From Andreprevotia chitinilytica DSM 18519 (GTDB taxonomy: Bacteria > Pseudomonadota > Gammaproteobacteria > Burkholderiales > Chitinibacteraceae): a stretch of 64,000 nt of DNA. Below the pieces are notes generated by a model. The model was not told where the DNA came from and ran no database searches. It was given only the letters and a program-made list of their open reading frames with translations. Location of the stretch: positions 227,934 through 291,933 of the forward strand of contig NZ_JONM01000001.1 of assembly GCF_000711875.1 (NCBI RefSeq), given 5' to 3'. The translations under genes were made by a program, and so were the position numbers. Shown piece after piece: positions 1 through 7,768 of the stretch; position 1 is the stretch's first letter, and every line of letters starts with the position of its first letter.

Positions 1-690
1 ATGGCCGCCGAAAAACTACGCTTCGTGCTGGGACTGGCCGAGCCATTCTCGTTTGAGCCGGGCAAGCCACAGCCGGGTGTCTACACCGAGATCGTCAGCG
101 CCTTGGCCCGGGAAAGCAAGCTGGATTTCGACATCCAGACCATGCCATTTGCCCGTGTACTGGCCGAGTTGCAGGCTGGTCGGGCCGATCTGGCCGTGAT
201 CGATGACTCGCCTATCCGTGAACCCATGCTGCGCGACTACCTGCGCCTGGTGCGGATCGGGCAGATGCAACTGAGCGTCTGGACTTATCGCACGCCGGCG
301 CCGGATTCCTCTGAGGAGCTTGGCGGCAAGCGGATGGGACGTTTGCGCGGCACTTGCAAAGTGTTTGAAATCCCGGATGCAACGATCCGCTTTCAGGATC
401 TCGACGATATCGGCAGTGGCTTGCGGATGTTGGCCGCCGGCCGTATCGACGAGCTGTGCGCCGTGCGAGAAGCCGTCCAGAGCGCGTTGCACGCCCAAGC
501 CGATGTCGCCACCGGCGATTACCACAGTGGCCTGGAAGGGCCGGTGTTGCCGTTCCGACTGGTGCTGAACAAGCGCAACGCCGCGCTAGAGCCGCAATTG
601 CGCCGGGCCTTGCTCAAATTGCGCGAGCGGGGCGAGATCGCTGCGATTTACCAGCGCTATGGCTTGTCACAGTCGGATGTCTCGCCCTGA
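1..690 (+). CDS. Periplasmic amino-acid-type substrate-binding protein (SBP_bac_3), 5' end probably outside window
   Basis: The 229-residue frame opens on the first base of the window with mature-protein-like sequence (residues 5-15 read as the first beta strand of a solute-binding fold) and has no signal peptide, so the true start and export signal probably lie upstream. The length after the leader and the pattern of a PFARVLAEL helix followed by GRADLAVI fit the bacterial family 3 solute-binding domain, used by polar amino acid ABC transporters or as a stand-alone periplasmic sensor. No permease is visible nearby. It ends convergently 36 bp from dgoD and looks unrelated to the sugar operon. 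Confidence 0.7.
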   Translation: MAAEKLRFVLGLAEPFSFEPGKPQPGVYTEIVSALARESKLDFDIQTMPFARVLAELQAGRADLAVIDDSPIREPMLRDYLRLVRIGQMQLSVWTYRTPAPDSSEELGGKRMGRLRGTCKVFEIPDATIRFQDLDDIGSGLRMLAAGRIDELCAVREAVQSALHAQADVATGDYHSGLEGPVLPFRLVLNKRNAALEPQLRRALLKLRERGEIAAIYQRYGLSQSDVSP

Positions 691-726
691 GCGTGCAATT
701 CAAGCCGCCAGCAGGGTTTTGCTAGA

Positions 727-1875
727 TCACCACTCCGCCACGCTGCCATCCTTATGCCGCCATAGCGGATTCTTCCAGGCAATGGCCTGTTTGCTGCGCT
801 CGATCACCAGTTCTTCATCAATCTCCACGCCTAACCCCGGCTTGGTGAACGGCTTGATGTAGCCGCCTTCCAGCTTGAAATCATCCTTGTTCTTCACGTA
901 GTCCAATACCTCGCCGCCCTTGTTGTAATGGATGCCCATGCTTTGCTCCTGGATGAAGGCATTCCAACTGACGAAATCCACGTGCAGGCAGGACGCCAGC
1001 GCAATCGGGCCGAGCGGGCAGTGCGGGGCGAGGGCGACGTCGTAGGCTTCGGCCATTGCGGCGATCTTCAGGCATTCGGTAATGCCGCCGGCGTGAGATA
1101 GATCGGGTTGCAGGATCGCGAGTCCCCCGGCTTCCAGCACTCGCTTGAATTCAAAACGGGAATACATGCGCTCGCCAGCTGCGATCGGGATATGCGTTTG
1201 CGCGGCGAGCTTGGGGTAGTACTCGGCTTGCTCGGCCAGCACCGGTTCCTCGATGAAGAGGGGGCGGTAGGGTTCCAGCTCCTTAATCAGCACTTTCGCC
1301 ATCGGCGCGGAAACACGACCATGAAAATCGAGGCCGAACTCGATTTTGTTGCCGAAGGCACTGCGGATTTCCGCCACCTTGGCGACGGCCGCATCGACGG
1401 CGCGGCTGTTGTCAATGATGGCCATTTCTTCGCAGCCATTCATCTTGAAGGTGTCGAAGCCGACGTCCACCCGAGCCTGGATATCGCGAATGATATCGGC
1501 CGGCCGGTCGCCACCAACCCAGCTGTAGGTCTTCACTTTGTCCCGCACCAAGCCGCCCAGCAGTTCATACACCGGCACGCCTAGCGTCTTGCCCTTGATA
1601 TCCCACAATGCTTGATCGATGCCGGCAATGGCGCTCATCAGGATGCCGCCGCCACGATAGAAACCGGCGCGGTACAGCACTTGCCACAAGTCGTTGATAC
1701 GGCGTGGGTCTTGGCCGATCAGGTAATCGCTCATTTCATGCACGGCGGCTTCGACCGTGCTGGCGCGGCCTTCCAGCACCGGTTCGCCCCAGCCGACGAT
1801 GCCTTCGTCGGTTTCAATCTTGAGGAACAGCCAGCGCGGCGGTACGCGCCAGGTGGTGAGCTTGGTGATTTTCAT
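727..1875 (-). CDS. dgoD: D-galactonate dehydratase
   Basis: DgoD removes water from D-galactonate to give 2-keto-3-deoxy-D-galactonate in the cytoplasm. The 382-residue length equals that of E. coli DgoD. It has the enolase-superfamily layout: capping domain (about 1-120), then a barrel with metal ligands D183 (in GLDFHGR), E209 (FIEEP) and E235 (AAGER) and catalytic histidines H185 and H285 (APHCPLGP). Its ATG overlaps the dgoA stop as ATGA, indicating translational coupling. It is the last gene of the minus-strand galactose operon. Identification is firm from family motifs and neighbours. Confidence 0.96.
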   Translation of the reverse strand: MKITKLTTWRVPPRWLFLKIETDEGIVGWGEPVLEGRASTVEAAVHEMSDYLIGQDPRRINDLWQVLYRAGFYRGGGILMSAIAGIDQALWDIKGKTLGVPVYELLGGLVRDKVKTYSWVGGDRPADIIRDIQARVDVGFDTFKMNGCEEMAIIDNSRAVDAAVAKVAEIRSAFGNKIEFGLDFHGRVSAPMAKVLIKELEPYRPLFIEEPVLAEQAEYYPKLAAQTHIPIAAGERMYSRFEFKRVLEAGGLAILQPDLSHAGGITECLKIAAMAEAYDVALAPHCPLGPIALASCLHVDFVSWNAFIQEQSMGIHYNKGGEVLDYVKNKDDFKLEGGYIKPFTKPGLGVEIDEELVIERSKQAIAWKNPLWRHKDGSVAEW

Positions 1876-2489
1876 CGGGTGGCTTCCCTGTAGGCCTGTA
1901 CAAAGGCTTGTGCTTGTTGACGGGTACGTTCGACCGGTTGCCCGGCCTTGTAGAGATCATTGCCAAGCCCTGCGCCGATGCAGCCGGCAGCAAGGTACTC
2001 GTGCAGATTGGCCGGCGTAATGCCGCCGACGGCGAACACAGGCAGCTCTGACGGCAGGACCGCCTTGAGGGCGCGGATATACGCCGGGCCGAGCACGCCA
2101 CCGGGAAATATCTTGATCGCCTGCGCACCGGCCTTGATCGCGGCGAAGGCTTCGCTGGCGGTCATGCAGCCGATGCAAGTGGTCTGGCCGAGTTCGACTG
2201 CGCGGTGGATCACATCTGGGTCGGTATTGGGTGTGACGACCAGCTTGCTGCCCAGCGCTGCAAGCACTTCGACCTGAACTGGATCGAGTACTGTCCCCGC
2301 GCCGATCAGCGCTTTCTTGCCGAATTCGTGCACCGCCAGCGCGATGCTCTTTTCCCAGTCTGGCGAATTGAGCGGGATTTCGATCGCGTCGAAACCGGCA
2401 TCGATCAAGGCGCGAAGATGCGGGACGACTTCATCCGGCGTGATGCCGCGCAGGATGGCGATCAGGGGGAGTTGGGTGGGCCATTTCAT
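1872..2489 (-). CDS. dgoA: 2-dehydro-3-deoxy-6-phosphogalactonate aldolase
   Basis: DgoA cleaves 2-keto-3-deoxy-6-phosphogalactonate to pyruvate and glyceraldehyde-3-phosphate. The 205-residue class I aldolase shows the KDPG/KDPGal family marks: R14 in ILRGIT, E37 in AIEIPL and the Schiff-base lysine K126 in AIKIFPG, the same number as in E. coli DgoA. The stop overlaps dgoD by four bases. The upstream gap to the SDR gene carries two palindromic repeats, so the dgoA-dgoD pair may have its own ribosome loading or transcript boundary. In E. coli the aldolase and dehydratase genes are also adjacent. Confidence 0.95.
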   Translation of the reverse strand: MKWPTQLPLIAILRGITPDEVVPHLRALIDAGFDAIEIPLNSPDWEKSIALAVHEFGKKALIGAGTVLDPVQVEVLAALGSKLVVTPNTDPDVIHRAVELGQTTCIGCMTASEAFAAIKAGAQAIKIFPGGVLGPAYIRALKAVLPSELPVFAVGGITPANLHEYLAAGCIGAGLGNDLYKAGQPVERTRQQAQAFVQAYREATR

Positions 2490-2528
2490 TTGCTAGCCTT
2501 TGCCTGGGTTGAGTGGGGCGGTGTATTT

Positions 2529-2637
2529 CTCCCTTCGCCCATTTATGGGAGAGGGGCCGGGGGAGAGGGCAGTATTTAAGGGCAATGTTCTTTTCGACAC
2601 CCTCTCCCTAACCCTCTCCCATAAATGGGCGAGGGGA
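2529..2637. repeat. Palindromic intergenic repeat, CTCGCCCAT family
   Basis: An imperfect inverted repeat: one arm begins CTCCCTTCGCCCATTTATGG and the other ends in its near reverse complement. Each arm itself contains a small hairpin (GCCCATTTATGGG). Related copies occur at 39127-39276 and 43215-43256, with a short relative at about 10672-10698. Together with the repeat at 2686-2800 it fills the 311-bp gap between the SDR gene and dgoA. Confidence 0.8.
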
Positions 2638-2685
2638 CTAAAACCGAACAGTGGCGTGGAAGCAGCGCTGCAAATTCCGGCAGCT

Positions 2686-2800
2686 GGAACAGTTCACAAA
2701 ATCCAGCGCAGCGGTTCTGGCTAGGCGCGCGGTCGCAGGCAGTACAAACGGGTACGACAAGACCGCGCAACAACGCCAGAAGGGTTTTGTGAGCTGTTCC
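2686..2800. repeat. Palindromic repeat with 16-bp terminal inverted arms
   Basis: The ends read GGAACAGTTCACAAAA and TTTTGTGAGCTGTTCC, inverted copies with one mismatch. Internally TTCTGGC and GCGCGGTC recur inverted, so the 115-bp unit folds into a long imperfect hairpin. It abuts the stop codon of the SDR gene at 2801. No protein is encoded in it. Confidence 0.7.
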
Positions 2801-3562
2801 TTACTCGTGGTACAGCTGCGAGCGTCCCCCATCAATCAGGATGTCCGTCGCATTGATAAACCTTGCCTCATCGCTCGCCAGAAACAGGGCGGTATAAGCC
2901 ACTTCCTCCGGTTCGCCGATGCGTTTGCAGGGCAATAGATCCATTTGGCGCTGCTTTTCTTCTGCGGTGAGCGTCGCCAGCCAATCCTCTGCCAGCGGCG
3001 TGAGAATCAGGCCGGGCGAAATCGAATTCACGCGGAGGCCTTGGGCGGCGTATTGAATACCAAGTGCGCGTGTCAGTCCGATCAGGCCATGCTTGGCGAC
3101 CGGGTAGGGAAAGGCGTTCGGGATGATCTTGTGGCCGTGTACCGACGCGATGTTGACGATGCTGCCAGCGCCATTCGCCAGCATGCTGGGCAGCACGGCT
3201 TGGCAGCAATGCCATGCGTCTTTCAGGTCGACGGCGAAGCAGCGTTCCCATTCATCGTCGGTGAGCAATAGCGGGTCATTGAAGACGTTGATGCCGGCGT
3301 TGTTCACCAGCACATCCAGCTTGCCGAAGCGGTCGATGGTCTGGTCGACCATCTGCTGTACGGCGGCGCGGTCGGCGATATCGGCTTCGACGATCAGCAC
3401 GTTATCCACACCGATTTCATCCCGCAGTGCTTCGGCGCGGGCATCGCGGCGGCGGACGTTGATCGCGACTTTCGCGCCTTGCGCGGCGAACAGCTTGGCG
3501 GTGGCGGCACCGATGCCTTGTGCGGCCCCGGTAATGAGGGCGACTTTATTGGCCAGTCTCAT
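2801..3562 (-). CDS. SDR-family NAD(P)-dependent oxidoreductase
   Basis: A 253-residue classical short-chain dehydrogenase with nucleotide-binding TGAAQGIG (11-18), NNAG (87-90) and catalytic S140, Y153 and K157 (YPVAK). I chose the ATG at 3562 because AGGAG lies five bases upstream and the ATG overlaps the epimerase stop (ATGA); a longer frame would run into that gene. In this operon it probably oxidises an aldose or a sugar-acid intermediate. It resembles fucose or 2-keto-3-deoxysugar dehydrogenases as much as galactose dehydrogenase, so its substrate is open. Confidence 0.85.
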   Translation of the reverse strand: MRLANKVALITGAAQGIGAATAKLFAAQGAKVAINVRRRDARAEALRDEIGVDNVLIVEADIADRAAVQQMVDQTIDRFGKLDVLVNNAGINVFNDPLLLTDDEWERCFAVDLKDAWHCCQAVLPSMLANGAGSIVNIASVHGHKIIPNAFPYPVAKHGLIGLTRALGIQYAAQGLRVNSISPGLILTPLAEDWLATLTAEEKQRQMDLLPCKRIGEPEEVAYTALFLASDEARFINATDILIDGGRSQLYHE

Positions 3563-4581
3563 GCTTGCTCCTGAGCCGCTGTTTTCAGCATGGCTGCGCA
3601 ACCGTGATCGCGAGTAGGGCAGTACTCGGAATCCTCATGTACCTCAGTACATTCCGGTTCCTGCGTGCTGTCCTCCCCACGCTGACGGCTGCTCGCCGAT
3701 GCTGAAAACAACGTCTGATGCACGGTGAAGTGAAAACGTCGGCTGAGCGTCTGGCCGGTTGCCAATACGGTCAGCCCGTTGGTGGCCGCACCGCCCGGCA
3801 GGTTATGCGCGTTGACCGGGTGATCCACCGGCTCGAAGCAGAAGAAGTCCTGTCGAGTCGGGGTGAAGAGCACGTAATAGCCGGGGTCGGCGTTGATGTT
3901 CAGTTGCAGCCCTTGGGCCGGCCAGCGGATTTCAGCGCGACCGGGCCAGCCACCGAAGGCGTGATTGATTTCCGCATCCAGTGAGTGGGCTTCGTCGAAG
4001 TTCCAGGCTGCGGTGGGCGTGGTCAGTTGCGTCGGCAGGCAATCCGGGCCGGCTTGCCATAAGGTGGCGGCTGGCGCTTGCAGCTGTACATCGTCAGTGC
4101 GCGGCAGGAACGGATGCAGGCCGAGGCCGAACGGGAGCGGTTGGCCAAGGTTGCGCACTGACAAGGTGACCGAGAGCCGGTTGCCCGAGAGCTGATAGCG
4201 CAGCCACGCCTCGTAGCAGAAAGGATCGGTCGCGTTGTGCTGCAAATAGAGCTCGATGCTGCCCGTCTCGGCCGCCAGCACTTCCCACTCCGACAGCCAG
4301 CCGTGACCGTGGATCGGGTAGGGCTCATCTGGCCGAGTTTGCGGGGCATTGAAGGTTGCACCGCCGAAATCGAAACGGCCATGACCGATGCGGTTCGACC
4401 AAGGCACCAGTGGATAGCAGGCTAGTGTGTTCGGTTCACTCGGGTCTGCGTCGGTATTGCGTGGACGAAAGACCGGCAGCGTCGCCGCGCCTGAAACCCA
4501 GTCAAAACGGGCGATTCCCCCGCCCAGTTCCGGCAGGATTTCCACGTGCAGCAATCCGTTATCAAGCACCAACGTTTGCAT
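3559..4581 (-). CDS. galM: Aldose 1-epimerase (mutarotase) with repeat-derived C-terminal tail
   Basis: Interconverts alpha and beta anomers, supplying the form used by the 1-dehydrogenase. Family marks are NRIGHGRF (63-70), the histidine pair in PIHGHGW (H91, H93), GLHPF, and the glutamate in CFEPVDH. The catalytic domain appears complete near FHFTVHQ. About 50 further residues, rich in Ser, Glu, Asp and Cys, are encoded by a 131-bp palindromic repeat (3580-3710) that stays in frame to the stop. It starts three bases after the lactonase stop and overlaps the SDR start. The tail is unlikely to be part of the family fold. Confidence 0.88.
   Translation of the reverse strand: MQTLVLDNGLLHVEILPELGGGIARFDWVSGAATLPVFRPRNTDADPSEPNTLACYPLVPWSNRIGHGRFDFGGATFNAPQTRPDEPYPIHGHGWLSEWEVLAAETGSIELYLQHNATDPFCYEAWLRYQLSGNRLSVTLSVRNLGQPLPFGLGLHPFLPRTDDVQLQAPAATLWQAGPDCLPTQLTTPTAAWNFDEAHSLDAEINHAFGGWPGRAEIRWPAQGLQLNINADPGYYVLFTPTRQDFFCFEPVDHPVNAHNLPGGAATNGLTVLATGQTLSRRFHFTVHQTLFSASASSRQRGEDSTQEPECTEVHEDSEYCPTRDHGCAAMLKTAAQEQA
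3580..3710. repeat. Palindromic repeat element inside the epimerase frame
   Basis: Bounded by TGTTTTCAGCAT and ATGCTGAAAACA, a perfect 12-bp inverted pair. Its core, read on the minus strand, matches the core of the intergenic element at 5515-5659 read on the plus strand: both share CCGTCAGC, GTAC...GTAC, TGAGGAT, CGAGTAC and GCGCAG in the same order. It encodes roughly the last 45 residues of the epimerase without a stop codon. Confidence 0.75.
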
Positions 4582-4584
4582 GGA

Positions 4585-5481
4585 TCAGAACCCGCCAAAC
4601 CGTACTTCCGGCAGACCATGCGTGCCGACGGTTGCAACGTGAAACACCGCGCCGGCGGTGGTTTCCTCGGCCAGCTGGGCTGTGGACAGGCTGACGCGGG
4701 CCGTGGTGATGTAGAGCGTATCGAGCGTTTGCCCGGCGAAGGTCAGGCAAGTGGCTTGCGAGGCGCTGAGCTTGATCTCGCGATCGATCTCGCCATTCGG
4801 TGCATAGCGAACAACGCGGTGGCCGCCCCATTCGGCGTTCCACAGAAAGCCGTCCGCATCGACGATGGAACCGTCTGGGTCTGGTGGGGCGACTGGGGTA
4901 TGCGCGGCAACATCGACGAAGAGGCGCACGTTGCCGGTTTTGCCGCTGGCAGTGTCGTAATCGCAGGCCAGGATTTTCTTGGTCGGTGAGTCGGCGAAAT
5001 ACATCGTGCCGCCATCCGGGCTGAAGCAGATGCTGTTGGCGATGGCACAGCCGGGGAGGTCGAGCCGCTGCAATTCGCCGGCTGGCGTGTAGCGGTAATA
5101 GCCGCCGATGGCCTCCGGCCCGCCTTCGTTGATGGTGCCGAAGACGAAATTGCCGGCGCGATCACAACGGCCATCGTTGACGCGGGTGTGGGGGAATTCC
5201 GGTTCAACCGGCGTCAGGTGAGTGACCTCGCCACTGGTGCTATCGAACTTCGCCAGCCCCTGTTCCAGCCCCATCAGCAGCACGCCCGGCGTTTGCGTCA
5301 GTGCAAAGCAGCCCAGCCGCTGCGGTAGCGGCCAGCAGCGCTCTGTTTGTGTGGCAGGGTTGAATTGCCATAGCTCGGCGGCGTGGATGTTGGTCCACCA
5401 CAGGACGTTGAGTTGGTCATCCCAAAGGATGCCTTCGCCGAGGGCGAAACGGGATGGGGTGATGGGAGAGGCTGGTTGCAT
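4585..5481 (-). CDS. SMP-30/gluconolactonase-family sugar lactonase
   Basis: Hydrolyses an aldonolactone to the aldonate; in this pathway the likely substrate is D-galactono-lactone made by the sugar 1-dehydrogenase. The 298-residue beta-propeller begins with the metal-binding glutamate E16 in ALGEGILWD, followed by RVNDGRCDRAGN, NSICFSPDGG and DADGFLWNAEW, which provide the usual Asn and Asp ligands. No signal peptide, so cytoplasmic. It lies three bases before the epimerase gene. An L-arabinonolactonase role cannot be excluded by sequence alone. Confidence 0.9.
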   Translation of the reverse strand: MQPASPITPSRFALGEGILWDDQLNVLWWTNIHAAELWQFNPATQTERCWPLPQRLGCFALTQTPGVLLMGLEQGLAKFDSTSGEVTHLTPVEPEFPHTRVNDGRCDRAGNFVFGTINEGGPEAIGGYYRYTPAGELQRLDLPGCAIANSICFSPDGGTMYFADSPTKKILACDYDTASGKTGNVRLFVDVAAHTPVAPPDPDGSIVDADGFLWNAEWGGHRVVRYAPNGEIDREIKLSASQATCLTFAGQTLDTLYITTARVSLSTAQLAEETTAGAVFHVATVGTHGLPEVRFGGF

Positions 5482-5514
5482 TGGGGACTCGGGGTTTGCA
5501 ATGTGTGAAAGGAT

Positions 5515-5659
5515 AAAAATGGCCTGGAAGCCGTAGCGAGCGGCCGTCAGCCGGTGCGGCCCGGAACGGAGCGACCGGAACGTACGTTGCGTACGTGAGG
5601 ATCGCGAGTACCGTACCGCACCGGGTCATGGTCGCGCAGTAGGCTTAGAGGTCATTTTT
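5515..5659. repeat. Palindromic intergenic repeat, GTACGTGAGGAT family
   Basis: The ends AAAAATGGCCTGGAAGCC and the inverted AGGCTTAGAGGTCATTTTT pair imperfectly, and the core contains the self-complementary ACGTACGTTGCGTACGT. The element fills most of the gap between the lactonase and SDR genes, and its end touches the SDR stop codon. The same core lies inside the epimerase gene at 3580-3710 in the opposite orientation. Confidence 0.7.
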
Positions 5660-6423
5660 CATGTCCAGCCGCCATCGATGACGTACTCCTGCGCCGAGCA
5701 CATCCGGCTATCGTCCGATGCCAAAAACAGCGCCAGTCTGGCGACGTCGTCCGGCTGTACGCGGTTCTGCAAGCATTGATTGCGTTCGATTTCTGCTTCG
5801 CCTTCAGCATCGACCCACTGTTCCAGCTGTTTCTTCGTCATCACCCAGCCGGGAGTGAGGGTATTGACGCGGATGTTGAAGGGGCCGAGTTCGCGAGCAA
5901 GGCTGCGGGTAAGGCCGTTGATCGCGGCCTTGCAGGTCGCATAGGCGGGGTAACCGGCCTGTTTGATCTTCCAGCTGGTGGAGCCCAGATTGACGATGCT
6001 GCCGCCGCCAGCGGCTTTCATATCCTCCATCACCGCCTGTGCTGCAAAGAACTGGTGGCTCAGGTTGATGGCGATGGCGTTGTCCCAAAAGGCACGGGTG
6101 ACGTCCGGCGTGTTGTGGCGCACATCATTGGCGGCATTGTTGATCAGCGCGGTGATCGGGCCGTTGACCTCGCGGGCGCGGGCAATGGCGGCTTGCAGCG
6201 CCAAGGTGTCGGTTACATCGCACTGGATGAACAGCGGCCGGCGCGAAATCGTCGTCAGCTCGGCCAGCAAACCTTCTGCAGCCGCCGCGTTGCGGCCGAT
6301 GAAAGCCACCCGCGCGCCTTGCTTGGCGAATTCCTCGACGAAGCTCGCGCCGATGCCGGTGGTGCCACCGCTGATGAAGACGCTTTTGCCGGCGAGGCTA
6401 GGGTAGTGGGCGAAATTGCTCAT
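5659..6423 (-). CDS. XylB-like SDR sugar 1-dehydrogenase (probable D-galactose 1-dehydrogenase)
   Basis: A 254-residue SDR that should oxidise the anomeric carbon of an aldose to the lactone with NAD(P)+. Motifs are GGTTGIG (19-25), S148, Y161 and K165 (YATCK). By my recollection of that sequence it resembles Caulobacter D-xylose dehydrogenase XylB along its length, including the YPSL start, the NDVRH segment after NNAA, LGSTSW and the C-terminal IDGGW. Given galactonate genes downstream, D-galactose is the likeliest substrate; L-arabinose or D-xylose oxidation is possible. It supplies the lactonase encoded next. Confidence 0.85.
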   Translation of the reverse strand: MSNFAHYPSLAGKSVFISGGTTGIGASFVEEFAKQGARVAFIGRNAAAAEGLLAELTTISRRPLFIQCDVTDTLALQAAIARAREVNGPITALINNAANDVRHNTPDVTRAFWDNAIAINLSHQFFAAQAVMEDMKAAGGGSIVNLGSTSWKIKQAGYPAYATCKAAINGLTRSLARELGPFNIRVNTLTPGWVMTKKQLEQWVDAEGEAEIERNQCLQNRVQPDDVARLALFLASDDSRMCSAQEYVIDGGWT

Positions 6424-6496
6424 GGTGTTAATCCAAAGTCAAAATCTTTCACCGCAGAGGGCACAGAGAACACAGAGAAGGGCAAGTGCGAGATCT

Positions 6497-6565
6497 TGTA
6501 GGAGCGAGCTTGCTCGCGATTGCTCAGTTTGATACATCGCTATCGCGAGCAAGCTCGCTCCTACA
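6497..6565. repeat. REP-type inverted pair (BIME-like), copy 1
   Basis: A 69-bp unit whose 5' arm TGTAGGAGCGAGCTTGCTCG is repeated as the reverse complement at the 3' end; each arm also contains the hairpin CGAGCTTGCTCG. A second copy of identical length lies at 7675-7743. The layout is that of paired REP sequences. It sits between the permease and the sugar dehydrogenase genes. Confidence 0.88.
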
Positions 6566-6634
6566 GGTTTCTTTCTCAAGCACGGTTTGGTTTTCTCTGT
6601 GTTTTCTGTGCCTCTGTAGTTCAGACTGAAGGTT

Positions 6635-7582
6635 TTAATCCGCCTGACCGCGATTCTTCAGCTGATCGATCAGCACCGCCGCCAGCAAAATGCCGCCACG
6701 CACCAGGTATTGATAGAAGGCGTCGATATTCAGCAGGTTCATGGCGTTTTGCACCGTGCCCATGATCAGCACGCCGACAATCACGCCGCTCATCGTTGCC
6801 CGTCCACCCATCAGCGATACGCCGCCGAGCACGCAGGCCGAGATCACGTTCAGTTCGAACCCTTGTGCCGCATTCGGTTGGCCGCTGGTGATGCGCGAGG
6901 CCAGGATCACCCCCGCCAGCGCCGCGATCACGCCCTGGATCAGGAAAATATAGATGCGGGTTGTGTCGACGTTGACCCCGGCCAGCCGGGAGGCATCCGG
7001 GTTACCGCCAACGGCCAGCGTATTGCGGCCGTAAACGGTCTTGTTGAGCATGATGCCGAACACGATGAAGCACAGGATGGTGATCCAGACCGGGCTGGGG
7101 ATGCCGAGGAATTCGGCGTTGCCGAGCACGAAAAAGGATTCTTTCGATACGCCGACCGCTTGGCCGTTGGAGGCGATATATGCCAGACCGCGCACCATTT
7201 CCATCGTCGCCAGCGTGGTGATCAGCGCGTTGATGCGCAGCTTGGCGATCACTGCACCGTTGATGAAGCCGATGATGCCGCCGCCGACCAGACTGGCAAG
7301 AATGCCGAGGGTGACGCTGCCGGTCTGGTTGATCACCATCGCGCACAGCACGCCGGCAAAGGCGACGGTGGAGCCGATCGACAAGTCGAAATCGCGCGAG
7401 GCAAGACAGAACATCATCGTGCACGCGACCATGCCGATCTGTGACACCGAAAGCGCCAGCCCGATCATGTTGCGCCACGAGAAGAAGTATTCGACCGTGA
7501 ACGACAGTACGACGAACAGGGCGATAAAGATCAGGATCAGGCTGTATTCGTCGAGATGACGTAGCCATTTGGCTTTGTTCAT
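6635..7582 (-). CDS. araH: AraH-type sugar ABC transporter permease
   Basis: Inner-membrane permease of a pentose/hexose importer. It follows E. coli AraH closely, including MVACTMMFCLASRDFDLSIG, INALITTLATMEMVRGLAYI and ISACVLGGVSLMGG, with eight or more hydrophobic helices. I prefer the ATG at 7582 (MNKAKW, 315 residues) because GGGAG lies seven bases upstream; in-frame starts at 7624 and 7663 would add a non-conserved leader. It acts with the AraG- and AraF-like products upstream. In this operon the cargo may be galactose rather than arabinose. Confidence 0.92.
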   Translation of the reverse strand: MNKAKWLRHLDEYSLILIFIALFVVLSFTVEYFFSWRNMIGLALSVSQIGMVACTMMFCLASRDFDLSIGSTVAFAGVLCAMVINQTGSVTLGILASLVGGGIIGFINGAVIAKLRINALITTLATMEMVRGLAYIASNGQAVGVSKESFFVLGNAEFLGIPSPVWITILCFIVFGIMLNKTVYGRNTLAVGGNPDASRLAGVNVDTTRIYIFLIQGVIAALAGVILASRITSGQPNAAQGFELNVISACVLGGVSLMGGRATMSGVIVGVLIMGTVQNAMNLLNIDAFYQYLVRGGILLAAVLIDQLKNRGQAD

Positions 7583-7674
7583 GTTTGGGCTCCCTGTGGT
7601 TGGAGCGGTGATTACGGTGTTCATCGGTTTGGATTCCCTTATCAAATTCAAAACCTTGAACAACGGAGGACGGA

Positions 7675-7743
7675 TGTAGGAGCGAGCTTGCTCGCGATTG
7701 CGCCGTTTGACGCATCGCCATCGCGAGCAAGCTCGCTCCTACA
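7675..7743. repeat. REP-type inverted pair (BIME-like), copy 2
   Basis: Same 69-bp architecture as 6497-6565, with arms identical to copy 1 and only the central loop differing at a few bases. It occupies the gap between the ATPase and permease genes, so two pairs flank the permease gene. Confidence 0.88.
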
Positions 7744-7768
7744 TGATTCTCCGTGGCTCTCAGTGTTT

